From assembly GCA_900546565.1 (NCBI GenBank), contig URDC01000010.1, forward strand, positions 1 through 39,831: a DNA stretch of 39,831 nucleotides, in the 5' to 3' direction. Position 1 is the stretch's first letter; each line of letters starts with the position of its first letter. The notes beneath the pieces are model-generated. The model was not told the origin of the DNA, did no database searches, and saw nothing but the letters and a program-made list of their open reading frames with translations. Source of the stretch: an uncultured Opitutales bacterium. Lineage in GTDB: Bacteria; Verrucomicrobiota; Verrucomicrobiia; Opitutales; Intestinicryptomonadaceae. Of this stretch, positions 24,913 to 34,510 are shown in pieces. The position numbers and the translations under genes are program-made.

Positions 24913-26070
24913 ATGAAAAATGTCGGAAAATCGCTTTTGAAGTCGGCTGTGCTCTGCGCGGTTGCTACCGCCGCGTTGGCGGCGGGGTGCTCGCGCCCCG
25001 ATAAATGCTGCGGCATTTCGGATTCGGATGCGACGCGGCAAAACGCGCTCCAATCGCCCGCAGTGTGCGCGGCGGTCAAAACGGACGCTTCGGCGGACGT
25101 TCCCGATTCGGCATACAACCTCAAAACTTCCGACCTCATTTTGCGCGACCCTGCCGTTTTCGCCGACTCCGCCACGAAAAAATACTACATTCAGGCGAAT
25201 TCGAAAATCACAAAGAAAAATCCCGCGCGCGGCGAGATAGAATCGGGCAAAGCCCTCTATTGCTACGAAAGCAAAGACCTCCAAAACTGGCGGCTCGTCG
25301 GGAAATCCTTCGAAGCCCCCGCGGACTTTTGGGGCAAGCGCGATTTCTGGGCACCCGATATGTTCAAGTCCGGCGACAAGTATTACATCATTGCGACTTT
25401 TAGCTGCGACAGGGAGCTCGAAGGCAAAAACTACCTAAAACGCAGCGACCCCAAAGCGGGAAAAATGAAGCTGCGCGGGTGTTCCGTTTTGGTGTCGGAC
25501 TCTCCGCAAGGTCCGTATAAGCCGCTTGTAAACAAGCCAATCACGCCCGAAAATATGATGTCGCTCGACGGCACGCTCTTCGAGGAGGACGGCAAACTGT
25601 ATCTGCTTTTCTCGCAGGAGTGGATACAAGTTGGCGACGGCGCGATGTGCGCGGTTGAAGTTTCGCGCGACCTCAAAAAGGCAATCGGCAAGCCGTTTCT
25701 GCTGTTCAAAGCGGGCGACGCCCCGTGGACGAACGACGCCCGCAAGCCGCGCGAAATCATAGTAACCGACGCTCCCGTGGCGTTCAGGGACGACGACGGA
25801 AATTTGTATATGATATGGTCTTCGTTCCGCTCCGACAAAGCAAAAGACAACTACGCAATGGGGCTTTCGCGCTCCGACAACGGCAAGCTCTCGGGCAAGT
25901 GGATTCACCAGCCGGCTCCGATGAATTCGGACGGCGGCGGTCACGCGATGATTTTCAAAACGTTTTGCGGCAAGACGAAAATTTCCTACCACGCGCCCAA
26001 CTCGTTTCCCGAAAGAGTGGTCATAAAAAATTTCAAAATCGAAAACGGCAGGGCGGTGCTTTCCGACTGA
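24913..26070 (+). CDS. Lipoprotein glycoside hydrolase, GH43-like
   Basis: A 385-residue predicted outer- or inner-membrane lipoprotein. The signal peptide ends in the lipobox LAAG-Cys26. The mature part has five-bladed beta-propeller features: a catalytic-base-type LILRDPAVF (Asp79), WAPDMF (146-151) with the usual preceding F/W, MMSLDGTLFEEDGKLYLLF with candidate pKa-modulator and acid residues, and GGGHAMIF with a propeller-closing His. These are typical of GH43 arabinan- or xylan-type enzymes; the substrate is not assignable. Together with the GH30-like gene it points to plant- or host-glycan use. Confidence 0.85.
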   Translation: MKNVGKSLLKSAVLCAVATAALAAGCSRPDKCCGISDSDATRQNALQSPAVCAAVKTDASADVPDSAYNLKTSDLILRDPAVFADSATKKYYIQANSKITKKNPARGEIESGKALYCYESKDLQNWRLVGKSFEAPADFWGKRDFWAPDMFKSGDKYYIIATFSCDRELEGKNYLKRSDPKAGKMKLRGCSVLVSDSPQGPYKPLVNKPITPENMMSLDGTLFEEDGKLYLLFSQEWIQVGDGAMCAVEVSRDLKKAIGKPFLLFKAGDAPWTNDARKPREIIVTDAPVAFRDDDGNLYMIWSSFRSDKAKDNYAMGLSRSDNGKLSGKWIHQPAPMNSDGGGHAMIFKTFCGKTKISYHAPNSFPERVVIKNFKIENGRAVLSD

Positions 26071-26160
26071 CGTTCGCGCCGTAAAATTCGCCCAACTTTT
26101 TGTTTGACGCCCGAGTTGCTCGGTGTGAACATTTCAACAACCAAAACAAACCAGTAGACA

Positions 26161-27030
26161 ATGAAAGTATATATCAACGGTAAATATTACGACGAAAACG
26201 AAGCCAAAGTTTCTGTGTTCGACCACGGCTTTATGTATGGCGACGGTATTTTTGAAGGTATCCGCCTCTACAATAAAAATGTTTTCAAGCTTCCCAACCA
26301 TATGGACAGGCTTTTCCGCTCGGCAAAGGCAATCTGCCTCGACCTGCCGTGGACTAAGCAGCAGATTATGGACGCCGTTTGCGACGCCTGCCGCGTCAAC
26401 AATCTCACCAACGGCTATATCCGCCTGATTATATCGCGCGGCAAGGGCAAGCTCGGCATCTCGCCGCTTACATGCTCCGACCCGCAGCTTATCATCATCG
26501 CCGACGAAATCACGCTCTACGCGCCCGAGCTTTACGAAAATGGGCTCAAAGCTATTACTGTCCCGACGCGCCGCAATTCGCACGCCGCGCTGCCGCCTAT
26601 GGTCAAGAGCCTCAACTACCTCAACAACATTTTGGCGAAAATCGAAGCCCAGAAGCTCGGCTATCAGGAATGTCTTTTGCTCAATAACGAGGGCTACGTA
26701 GCCGAATGCAGCGGCGACAACGTCTTCATCGTCTTTGGCGACAAGCTTATTACGCCGCCCGTCAGCTGCGGTTCGCTCGGCGGTATGACGCGCGAGGCAA
26801 CAATCGACTGCGCCAAGAAGCTCGGTATCGAAGTTGTCGAAAAGCCGCTCGCGCGTTTCGACGTGTGGACTGCCGACGAATGTTTCCTCACGGGAACTGC
26901 GGCGAAACTCATTCCGCTTGTCGAGCTTGATTCGCGCAAAATCGGCGATGGCAAAGTCGGCCCGATGACCAAGAAACTCCTCGCCGAATTCAACAAAATG
27001 GCGCAAACTGTCGGCGTCCGCATCGACTAA
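26161..27030 (+). CDS. ilvE: Branched-chain amino acid aminotransferase (class IV)
   Basis: PLP enzyme for the last step of leucine, isoleucine and valine synthesis, and the first step of their breakdown. The 289-residue protein has fold-type IV features: DHGFMYGDGIFEG (21-33), the Schiff-base lysine in MVKSLNYLNN (Lys149), GYVAECSGDNVF (178-188, with Glu181) and the phosphate-binding FLTGTAA near the C-terminus. It is related in sequence to D-amino acid transaminase, so that activity cannot be excluded; the nearby ilvB supports the branched-chain role. A candidate TTGACG box lies at 26104-26109. Confidence 0.88.
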   Translation: MKVYINGKYYDENEAKVSVFDHGFMYGDGIFEGIRLYNKNVFKLPNHMDRLFRSAKAICLDLPWTKQQIMDAVCDACRVNNLTNGYIRLIISRGKGKLGISPLTCSDPQLIIIADEITLYAPELYENGLKAITVPTRRNSHAALPPMVKSLNYLNNILAKIEAQKLGYQECLLLNNEGYVAECSGDNVFIVFGDKLITPPVSCGSLGGMTREATIDCAKKLGIEVVEKPLARFDVWTADECFLTGTAAKLIPLVELDSRKIGDGKVGPMTKKLLAEFNKMAQTVGVRID

Positions 27031-27044
27031 TTTTAAAGAAGTGC

Positions 27045-27330
27045 ACTGCGGCGATTGACTTTAAGTCAATGCGCCTTTGCCCAACGCCTACATAAAAATT
27101 TTAATAATGGAGAAAATGGGTTCTGAAAAAGAACCCATTTTTTTGATTTTAGTTTTGCAACGGAGGCGCATTCACGTTGAATTGGCAAAGCCAAGAGCTG
27201 AGCGACGATAGGAGTGTTCTAAAATTTAATAGCGTCTTTTGGAACGAGCCTCGCGATTTTTAGTTCGGCACCCACGGTTGTCCTAACGCGGTAAATAGTG
27301 TAAAAAGTCTTTCCTGAACAGGAAAGACTT
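27045..27330 (-). repeat. Composite hairpin repeat, copy 4a
   Basis: Minus-oriented copy between ilvE and copy 4b. An alpha hairpin (27054-27068; TTGAC/GTCAA) lies at its left, then a decayed epsilon (27068-27172). The linker that also occurs at 17545-17602 on the other strand follows (27173-27230), then gamma (about 27240-27290) and a beta hairpin (27306-27329) that is perfectly self-complementary: AGTCTTTCCT-GAAC-AGGAAAGACT, with A and T runs on its two sides. Copy 4b continues from this beta in the opposite orientation. Confidence 0.75.
27115..27146 (+). terminator. Terminator inside epsilon element 3, downstream of ilvE
   Basis: A perfect nine-base stem (27115-27123 with 27131-27139) is followed by seven T. 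The outer epsilon arms keep only AATGCGCCT (27068-27076) and AGGCGCATT (27164-27172). The next ten bases no longer pair, so this copy looks decayed at its left arm. It can end ilvE transcription 85 bases after the stop. Confidence 0.75.
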
Positions 27331-27645
27331 TTTCTCACACCTTTTTATAAAAACGAAACTTTGTTTCGTTTACATTTTTTAGTCGGCTTAGGATAACCGT
27401 GGGATTGTTTAAAACGGCTGAGGCTCGAGGCAGGATTTGCGTTTTTCGAGGCGTAGCGTACTAAACGTACGTGAGTCCGAAGAAAAACCAAATGATGCCC
27501 GAGAGCGTTTCTTTGGTGGTGAATTATTTTAAATGTCGGGCACAGGCGCAAATTGCTTCGCAATGTTGCTTTGCCTATCCCCTACATAAGGCGTTCTTTT
27601 GAACGCCTTTTTTTTGTAAATAAATTCACCACCAAAGAAACGCGT
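27331..27645 (+). repeat. Composite hairpin repeat, copy 4b (head to head with 4a)
   Basis: Plus-oriented copy. It has a beta-position hairpin with a wholly different stem (27351-27371; AAACGAAAC-TTT-GTTTCGTTT), gamma (about 27390-27425; CGGCTTAGGATAACCGTGGG), a delta-position palindrome around ACTAAACGTACGTGAG (about 27450-27495), and epsilon of the second arm type (27505-27643). No alpha unit is seen. Confidence 0.75.
27505..27643. terminator. Epsilon element 4 beside the cyclophilin gene
   Basis: A perfect 21-base inverted repeat (27505-27525 with 27623-27643, including TTTCTTTGGTGGTGAATT) encloses a nine-base stem (27588-27609; AAGGCGTTC-TTTT-GAACGCCTT) followed by T8. The right arm ends 14 bases from the stop of the convergent cyclophilin gene. 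It is probably a two-way terminator. Confidence 0.7.
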
Positions 27646-27656
27646 CGTCAGTCGTT

Positions 27657-28130
27657 TTAACAGGAGACGGTGAGGATTTGCTGTTTGGCAATGGGCTTGT
27701 CCATAAAGCCTGTGGGTGTGTTTTCTATCTTTTCGACAACGTCGTATCCCTCCACGACTTCGCCGAAAATCGTGTGGTGCATATTAAGCCACGGAGTGGC
27801 GACTGTCGTGATGAAGAATTGGCTGCCGTTTGTTCCCGGGCCCGCGTTCGCCATGGCGATAAGCCCCTTGCGGTCGAACTTGACGTTGGGGTCGCATTCG
27901 TCTTCGAACGTGCCGCCCCAGCAGGATTCCCCGCCGCAGCCCGAGCCCGTGGGGTCGCCACCCTGAATCATAAATTCCTTGATGACGCGGTGGAAAATCA
28001 CGCCGTCGTAGTAGCCGCGCTTTGCCAGCGTCGTGAAATTTTCGCACGTCTTGGGCGCGATTTCGGGGTAGAGTTTGAGCTTTATGTCGCCCTGATTTGT
28101 CTTGATTGTTGCGTAAGTTTCCTGTGCCAT
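27657..28130 (-). CDS. Cyclophilin-type peptidyl-prolyl isomerase
   Basis: A 157-residue single-domain cyclophilin that catalyses cis-trans isomerisation of X-Pro bonds. Active-site residues are in place: FHRVIKEFMIQGGDP (Arg48, Phe53, Met54, Gln56), GSQFFI (Phe105) and PWLNMHHTIFGEV. It lacks a signal peptide, so it is cytosolic. A CGGESCWGG loop with two Cys follows the active-site strand, a form often seen in bacterial small cyclophilins. It lies 35 bases downstream of ilvB, probably in one transcript. Confidence 0.95.
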   Translation of the reverse strand: MAQETYATIKTNQGDIKLKLYPEIAPKTCENFTTLAKRGYYDGVIFHRVIKEFMIQGGDPTGSGCGGESCWGGTFEDECDPNVKFDRKGLIAMANAGPGTNGSQFFITTVATPWLNMHHTIFGEVVEGYDVVEKIENTPTGFMDKPIAKQQILTVSC

Positions 28131-28165
28131 AATTTTTGATGTTTATTGATGGTTTCTGTTGGTTT

Positions 28166-29950
28166 CTATTTCGCGGGGCGAACCGTGATGATGTCCTCCG
28201 CCGACTTGCCCGGCGGGATAAACGGCAAAACGTGCTCGTCGTGCTCGGTGATGACTTCGAGCAAATACGGCTTTTTCGACGCCAGCATCTTTCTGATGGC
28301 CGCGTGCAAGTCCTCCTTTTTGTAGACGCGCGCGGCCTCCCACATGTAGCCTTCGGCAATCTTGCAGTAGTCGGGATACACCGCCGCGACGTTTTCGGGG
28401 CCGCCCATATTCTTGGGGTCGAGCGAAAGAATCGTGTTTGCGTAGTTGCCGTTAAAAAGCAGGTCCTGCCATTGCATAACCATTCCGAGGAACTGGTTGT
28501 TTATAAGCAGAACTTTGACGGGGATTTTTTCGGCAACGGCGGTAGCCATTTCTTGAATGTTCATCTGGAAAGAGCCGTCGCCGTCGATGTCGACAACTTC
28601 GTCCTGCGGCTTGGCGATTTTCGCGCCCAATGCCGCGGGAAGCCCGAAGCCCATCGTGCCCGCGCCCAGCGAACTAAGCAGCTGGCGCGGCTTCGTGAAG
28701 ATGTAGTTTTGCGGCGTCCACATCTGGTGCTGCCCCACGCCCGTGGAGACCGTGAGCTTGCCCTTGCTCTCGTGATACAATGCCGAAATCGCCTCCTGCG
28801 CGGTGATGTGCGCCCTGTTGCGATAGGCGAAGGGATAGTTGAACTTAGCCTTCCATTCTTTGATTTTCGCGAGCCACTGTCCGAGCTCGGGCTTTTTTGC
28901 CTTCGATTTTTTCGCGAGCTCGATTAGGCGTTGCAGCGCGTATTTTACGTCCGAATTTATCGGCAGCTGGACGCGGACATTCTTGTTCTGCTCGGCTATA
29001 TCGATGTCGATGTGCACGATTTTTGCGTGCGGGGCGAACTTGCTGACCGTGCCCGTAATTCTGTCCGAGAATCGCGCGCCCAAGGCAATCAGCAGGTCGG
29101 ATTCGAACACCGCGCGGTTGCCCACATACGTTCCGTGCATGCCGAACCAGTATAGATTCTTTTCCTCGAACGGGTCGACCGCGCCGATGCCCATAAGCGT
29201 GGTCGCCACGGGCAGATTGAACATATCGGTGAACTCGCGCAACTGCTTCGAGGCGTCCGCCGAAATTATGCCGCCGCCCGAGTAGACTACGGGCTGCTTT
29301 GCCTCGGCAATCATTTTGAGCACTTCCGAGAGGCTTTCGTCAGAGGCGTGCGGAATTTTCGGCAGCCCTGGCAGGTCGGGCTTTACGTCGAAGTTCGGCA
29401 CAAACATCTTTTGCTGGACGTCCTTGGGGAGGTCGATAACCACAGGTCCCGGGCGACCCGACTTTGCAATCAAAAACGCCTCTTTGACAATCTGCGGCAG
29501 GTCTTCGGCATTGAGCACCAAATAGCTGTGTTTTACCACGGGCAGCGTCATGCCGAAAACGTCGGTTTCCTGAAACGCGCTCTTGCCGATTAGCGACTGG
29601 AACACCTGACCCGTGATTGCCACCATGGGAATGCTGTCCATAAACGCGTCGGAAATTGTCGTGAGCAAATTCATGGCTCCGGGGCCGCTTGTCACCATAC
29701 AGACGCCGACTTTGCCCGTCGAGCGCGCATAGCCCTGCGCCATAAAGCCGCAGCCCTGTTCGTGGCGGGGGAGAATCACGCGGATTTTCTTCGACTTGCT
29801 GAAAGCGTTGTGCAGGTCGATTGACTGCCCGCCGGGGTAGGCGAAAAGGGTGTCTACTCCCTCGTTTTCGAGACATTTTACAAGCACGTCTGCGCCTTTC
29901 ATCAGCTGCGCGTCCTGCGGTTTCGAGGAAGTTTTGTTAGTATTTTTCAT
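28166..29950 (-). CDS. ilvB: Acetolactate synthase, large subunit
   Basis: ThDP- and FAD-dependent enzyme that condenses pyruvate with pyruvate or 2-oxobutyrate, the first common step to branched-chain amino acids. The 594-residue protein has FAYPGG (36-41), the activating glutamate in RHEQGCGFM (Glu64), VTSGPGAMNLL, an FAD-binding middle domain, and the ThDP/Mg motif DGDGSFQMN...NNQ near residue 450. It is slightly long at the N-terminus, with a polar leader of about 15 residues. The small regulatory subunit gene (ilvN) is not in the window. It is divergent from the TPR operon across 253 bases. Confidence 0.95.
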   Translation of the reverse strand: MKNTNKTSSKPQDAQLMKGADVLVKCLENEGVDTLFAYPGGQSIDLHNAFSKSKKIRVILPRHEQGCGFMAQGYARSTGKVGVCMVTSGPGAMNLLTTISDAFMDSIPMVAITGQVFQSLIGKSAFQETDVFGMTLPVVKHSYLVLNAEDLPQIVKEAFLIAKSGRPGPVVIDLPKDVQQKMFVPNFDVKPDLPGLPKIPHASDESLSEVLKMIAEAKQPVVYSGGGIISADASKQLREFTDMFNLPVATTLMGIGAVDPFEEKNLYWFGMHGTYVGNRAVFESDLLIALGARFSDRITGTVSKFAPHAKIVHIDIDIAEQNKNVRVQLPINSDVKYALQRLIELAKKSKAKKPELGQWLAKIKEWKAKFNYPFAYRNRAHITAQEAISALYHESKGKLTVSTGVGQHQMWTPQNYIFTKPRQLLSSLGAGTMGFGLPAALGAKIAKPQDEVVDIDGDGSFQMNIQEMATAVAEKIPVKVLLINNQFLGMVMQWQDLLFNGNYANTILSLDPKNMGGPENVAAVYPDYCKIAEGYMWEAARVYKKEDLHAAIRKMLASKKPYLLEVITEHDEHVLPFIPPGKSAEDIITVRPAK

Positions 29951-30203
29951 ATTCGATTCGGTAATTTGCCTGTTTTGGCGGAGTCGAAACGCCGCCGTTA
30001 TAAAAAATTTCCGAAAACTCTACACTTTCCCCCGAAATCTTCAACAATTTTTTGCCCGCAAAGTTTGTGCAAAAAAAAGCTGGAAAAATCGGCGATTCTA
30101 TTATTGAATTTTCATTCTAAATACGGCGTTGCGTTCGCGGACGGGGAACGACCCTCTCCGCGTTGTCGCAAAAATCCGCCATAAATTTAAAGACCGTTAA
30201 AAG

Positions 30204-33200
30204 ATGAAGTTCACAATTACTATCCTAAAAAAGACTGCGGCGGCTCTGCTTGTGTTCGCGGCAGTTTCGGGCGCATACGCGCAGGAAGCCGTCAATATGA
30301 GCACGACCGAGTTGAAGACCGAAGCCAGCAACTTGGCAAACGCCCGCAAATACTTGGAGGCGCGCCCCTACATTGTCGAGCTTGTCAAACGCATCGAGGC
30401 CAGCGACGACAAAGCCCTGCGCGACCTCTTGCAGCAGTTCTATTTTTTCGAGGCATACAGTTATTTGCAGGAATACGACGCGGGCGGCTCTACAAACAAC
30501 GCCCTGCTTAAAAAGGCAATCGCGGGCTTCGACAAGGTCATCAAAAACTATCCCAGCGGAGACTTCGCAATGGAGTCCGTCAAGACAAAGGCGAGCTGCT
30601 ATGAGGCGTTGAAGGACTTTGCAAAGTCGGTCGAAACACGGGCATTGCTCTTGAAGCCTCCCTACTCGCACAAACTTTCCGACAGGGAAAAATACGAACT
30701 CATCAAGCGAATTTGTCTGTCGATGTTCAACAATCGCCAGTGGAAGCTTGGGCGCGAATGGTTCGAAAAACTGCTCGCATCGCGCTCGCTCGACGACAAA
30801 GTCTTTGCCGCTTCCGCGCTCATACAGGGCTGCTTTGCCGACAAGAAATTCGACGAGGCTAAAAAATACATTCCCTATATGGTCTACAATAACGTCCCGC
30901 GCAACGACCCCGCTTTGAACGTCGAATTCATCAAGGCGGGCGACGAACTCGCCAAGCGCGAAAAATTCAGCGACGCCACCATCTTCTACAACCTTGTTTT
31001 CAGCAAGGAAACGATGGTAAAGAATTTCGAAAACTTCCTCGCCAAAGAGCAGCAGAGGCTTGCCGCAATGAAGCGCATGAATCCGAACAATCCCGCAATA
31101 ACGGATTGCAGCAACCAGATTAAGACGCTCGAAAACATGCTCAAAATCGCCAAGGGTCTGCCCGACCTCACGGCGGATATGATGGCGCGCAACGCCAATA
31201 ACTATATGCGCACCGAGCGCGACTACGAAAGCTTCTGGGCGTATTGGCAAATGGTCAAACAGTTTCCCAAGCATCAAAATATCGAAGACTTTTACTTCGC
31301 TTCAATCGTCTGTGCGCTGCGCGTAAACAAGCTCGATACAATGATGGACATCAGCCGCGAATATCTCACCAAATTCAAGGACGGTCAGTATCAGAAAGAC
31401 GTCGAGCTCGGCATTATCCAATACCATATGAAGAAAAAGGACTACCCCGCTTTCTTCTCTTCCGCAAAGGCGTTCATCGAGGCAAACGGCGACGAAGCTT
31501 CGCAGTCGAAGGACGTAATCTTTCTGATGGGCAAGACGTGGCTTTCGCTCGAAAAATACGACGAGCTCATCAAAACTTTCAGTCAGTATATAAAGAAATA
31601 CCCCGATTCCGCCCTGTCCGAGTCCTGTATGTATTGGACGGGTATGGGTTATATGGGGCAGTCCGAGTTCGAAAAGGCGATGAAGATGTTCATCAAGATG
31701 ACCGACAGCTTCCCCGTAGGCATATACGTCGAAGACGGCACATACCGCCGCGGCGTAGCCGCATTCGGTTCGGGGCATTACGAACAGGCTCGCGACACCC
31801 TCGAAGACTTCGTCCAGAAATTCTCCAAGAGCAGCCTGCGCGGCGAAGTCGAGTTCTTCCTCGGCGACATCTACGCGAACGTCAATCAGGTCGACCTCGC
31901 AATGAAACACTATATGGAAGTTGAAAAACACACCAAAAACATCAACTTCATCAACAATTCCTATATGCAGGCGGCAAAGCTTTTGCACAACGTCGACAAA
32001 TACAGCGACGAAGTAAAGCTTATGGACGAGTTCGTCAAGAAATTCCCCAAAGGCAATATGTCGGAGGCCGCCTACAACAAGGGCAAGGCACTCGAAAAAC
32101 TCGGGCTTCCCGCCGACGCGCTTTCGGCGTTCTCCGAGGCAATCCTCAAACACGGCGGCAACGCGAAGGACGACGCAATCGACCGCATGATTTTGGAATA
32201 CGACAAACTCTACAAGGAAAACTTCATCAAAATGCAGGCGTCCGTGGAGTTCATCAAAAAACTTTTGGTCGACAAAAAACTTCTTACCGAAATGGTCGAA
32301 AGTCCCGCCCAGAGATACCGTTATTTTCAGGCGAACCCCAATATAGATAAACACCTTTACGAAAAATTCAAGCGCGACAAGGCTTTCGGCGTAAACCTCT
32401 ATAAAAACCCGAAAAACCTCAAAGACCTCCTCGCCAGATACGAAGGGCAGATTGCCAGCTATCCCAAGGGCGGCACAAAGGCGGTCTTTAACGACATTCT
32501 CGGGCATGCACGCACCGCCAAGAACAAGACCCTCGAATACAGAATGATGATGGGCTTGGACAACATCGGCAGCCCCGTCAAACACAACAAGATTTTCAAT
32601 GACGACGACCTCAAATTGGCGTCGGTGCGCACCCTCGTCTGGATTGGCGCGCAGAACGAAAAATACAGCCCCGACCAAGCCCGCAAAGCTTTCGCCGAAG
32701 CCCGCAACCGCGACGAATACGAATACGAAATCGACGTTCTCTTCGCCCATGCCGCTTTGGAGGAACGCCAGAAACGCTGGGGCGAAGTCTTGAAACTCTA
32801 CACGGCAGTCGAAAACGAATTCCCCGGAGATCCCCGAGCGGCGAACGCCGTCATCTTGAAGGGCGACGCCCTGATGAAACTCGGGCAGAAAGACAAGGCT
32901 TTCAAGGAATACGAAACCGTCTTGCGTTCGCCCGCGTGGCGCGGCGAGGCTTACGCCGAGGCACTCTACAAATTGGGTGAGCTTGCGCAATCGCGCAACA
33001 AGACCGACGAAGCCCTTATGTATTACGACCGCTGCTATCTCGGCTTTGCCAACTGCTACAAGTGGACGGGCAAGGCGGTTTTGGCGGCGGCAAAACTTAT
33101 GTCGCGCAACGGCAAAAACGCCGAGGCAAAGGAGGTCTGCGAACAGTTCCTCAACAACCTTTCCAACAAGGTTTCGCCCGATTATGCCGATATTCAACTC

Positions 33201-33218
33201 TTAAAGGAAACTTTGTAA
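30204..33218 (+). CDS. Large secreted TPR-repeat protein
   Basis: A 1004-residue exported protein with signal peptide 1-26 (ending GAYAQ). The rest is helical, with many tetratricopeptide-like repeats, for example ALYWTG-type, YMGQSEFEKAMKMF, HYEQARDTLEDFV, VNQVDLAMKHYMEV, GLPADALSAF and KRWGEVLKLYTAV. Such proteins scaffold envelope complexes (BamD- and YbgF-like modules are similar), but no named family is recognised. It is the first gene of a three-gene operon: the next gene starts 16 bases later. No transmembrane helix is seen after the signal, so it is periplasmic or outer-membrane associated. Confidence 0.85.
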   Translation: MKFTITILKKTAAALLVFAAVSGAYAQEAVNMSTTELKTEASNLANARKYLEARPYIVELVKRIEASDDKALRDLLQQFYFFEAYSYLQEYDAGGSTNNALLKKAIAGFDKVIKNYPSGDFAMESVKTKASCYEALKDFAKSVETRALLLKPPYSHKLSDREKYELIKRICLSMFNNRQWKLGREWFEKLLASRSLDDKVFAASALIQGCFADKKFDEAKKYIPYMVYNNVPRNDPALNVEFIKAGDELAKREKFSDATIFYNLVFSKETMVKNFENFLAKEQQRLAAMKRMNPNNPAITDCSNQIKTLENMLKIAKGLPDLTADMMARNANNYMRTERDYESFWAYWQMVKQFPKHQNIEDFYFASIVCALRVNKLDTMMDISREYLTKFKDGQYQKDVELGIIQYHMKKKDYPAFFSSAKAFIEANGDEASQSKDVIFLMGKTWLSLEKYDELIKTFSQYIKKYPDSALSESCMYWTGMGYMGQSEFEKAMKMFIKMTDSFPVGIYVEDGTYRRGVAAFGSGHYEQARDTLEDFVQKFSKSSLRGEVEFFLGDIYANVNQVDLAMKHYMEVEKHTKNINFINNSYMQAAKLLHNVDKYSDEVKLMDEFVKKFPKGNMSEAAYNKGKALEKLGLPADALSAFSEAILKHGGNAKDDAIDRMILEYDKLYKENFIKMQASVEFIKKLLVDKKLLTEMVESPAQRYRYFQANPNIDKHLYEKFKRDKAFGVNLYKNPKNLKDLLARYEGQIASYPKGGTKAVFNDILGHARTAKNKTLEYRMMMGLDNIGSPVKHNKIFNDDDLKLASVRTLVWIGAQNEKYSPDQARKAFAEARNRDEYEYEIDVLFAHAALEERQKRWGEVLKLYTAVENEFPGDPRAANAVILKGDALMKLGQKDKAFKEYETVLRSPAWRGEAYAEALYKLGELAQSRNKTDEALMYYDRCYLGFANCYKWTGKAVLAAAKLMSRNGKNAEAKEVCEQFLNNLSNKVSPDYADIQLLKETL

Positions 33219-33234
33219 AACGGGGAATACTAAT

Positions 33235-34455
33235 ATGAATCAACTCAAAATTACCCTATTTGCTTTTGCGGCAACGGCGGCTTTCGCGCCCGTTTTGACG
33301 GCGGCGGATTCCCCCGCAGCCAAGACAACCGTCTCAGTCGCGGCGCAGCCGAACGCCAAAAAAGTCGAAGACCGCTCTTTCGAAAACGACTTCGCGGGCA
33401 AAAAAACAACCCTTGTCTATTCCGTCGAGGGGCGCGAAAACCCCGTAGTTTTCAAGGAGATTCGCGGTAAAAACGCAGTCTTTACCGACCAGACGGGCTC
33501 GGAACTCGTCGCCGAACGCGGTTCGAATACATTCAAATTTTCTTGGAAGGAAGATACCGCTTCGTGGCGCAAAGCCCAGTCGGAGGCTGCAATGGGCGAT
33601 GTAGAGCTCGCACTCGAACATATGCGCCCGATAGTCTACCCGATGTTGCCGCTTGCGGCAATGGACGAAGGCGCGTTCGATGCCAACGAATATATTGAAC
33701 CGTTCGTCTCGCTGCTACTTCAAAACGGTAAACTCAAAGAGGCTACGGCGGTTGCAAAGTTGATTCCCGTCGAATTGGCGCAGGCCCCGATTATCAATAC
33801 CGAAATGGAAATAGCCAAGGCTCTCGCCGAAAACGGCGACCTCGTTAATGCCATGGCGATTGTCGAGCGCGTAGACTTGCGCTCGGCGGGACAGTTTGCC
33901 GCCTCCGATTCTGTCTTGGACGTTATGGGTATATTACGTCGCGCGGGCAAAGTTAAGGAACTTTTGCCGCTTTACGCAAAACTCGGCGGAGTCGAGGCAA
34001 ACCCGCAGGCAAGCTGGTTCAAACTTTGGAGCATTTATTGCGATGTCGCCATCGGCAACAGAATGTCGGCTGACGTCTACCTCGGGGCGATAAAAATCGC
34101 GCGCGATTCCGAGGCATTCTCGCTCGCGCAAATGATTAAGGGCGACCTCAAAGCAACCGATCCGAAAGCCCCCAAACTGGGCGAGGCTCTCGATATCTAC
34201 GCCGAGGGTATCGTCTTCGGCAAAATTTCGAGCGAGTGGATGCCCGAACTTCTCTACAAAGCGGGGATGACCTACAAAAAACTCAAAAAATTCGTGGCTT
34301 CGAACGAAATTTTCGCCCAAATGAACGCCCTCTATCCGCAGGATTCGTTCACCGCAAAAGGCTTGAAGGAAATCGTGAAAGTCGAAAAGAAAGTCGTTCG
34401 GGAGGTCTCGCACGATGACGACGAAGACGAAGACGAGGACGAAGACGACGAATAA
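33235..34455 (+). CDS. Secreted helical-repeat protein with acidic C-terminal tail
   Basis: A 406-residue exported protein with signal peptide about 1-24 (VLTAAD). A small beta-rich N-terminal part (about 50-115: LVYSVEGRENPVVFKEIRG, VFTDQTG) precedes helical, TPR-like repeats (about 120-375). The last 15 residues are almost all Asp and Glu. No family is recognised. The acidic tail might bind calcium or a basic partner, such as the basic segment of the next gene's product; that is speculation. It is the second gene of the operon. Confidence 0.8.
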   Translation: MNQLKITLFAFAATAAFAPVLTAADSPAAKTTVSVAAQPNAKKVEDRSFENDFAGKKTTLVYSVEGRENPVVFKEIRGKNAVFTDQTGSELVAERGSNTFKFSWKEDTASWRKAQSEAAMGDVELALEHMRPIVYPMLPLAAMDEGAFDANEYIEPFVSLLLQNGKLKEATAVAKLIPVELAQAPIINTEMEIAKALAENGDLVNAMAIVERVDLRSAGQFAASDSVLDVMGILRRAGKVKELLPLYAKLGGVEANPQASWFKLWSIYCDVAIGNRMSADVYLGAIKIARDSEAFSLAQMIKGDLKATDPKAPKLGEALDIYAEGIVFGKISSEWMPELLYKAGMTYKKLKKFVASNEIFAQMNALYPQDSFTAKGLKEIVKVEKKVVREVSHDDDEDEDEDEDDE

Positions 34456-34510
34456 TCCCGCTCCCGCGCAGCACTCTCGCACACATATAATTTAAAAATC
34501 AAAACAGCAT

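Noticed and set aside
26104..26130. Promoter with hairpin in spacer before ilvE (TTGACG...GAACAT)
   Set aside because: The -10 match is too weak to list as a feature. It is mentioned only in the ilvE entry.
29951..30203. T-box or attenuator leader for ilvB
   Set aside because: No T-box sequence, leader peptide with branched-chain codons or terminator/antiterminator pair is visible. Only A/T-rich divergent promoter-type sequence is seen.
31302..33197. 631-codon open frame on the minus strand inside the TPR gene
   Set aside because: It is a long shadow frame caused by the composition of the repeat-rich TPR gene. It has no signal or recognisable motif, while the plus-strand frame has a clear signal peptide and TPRs.
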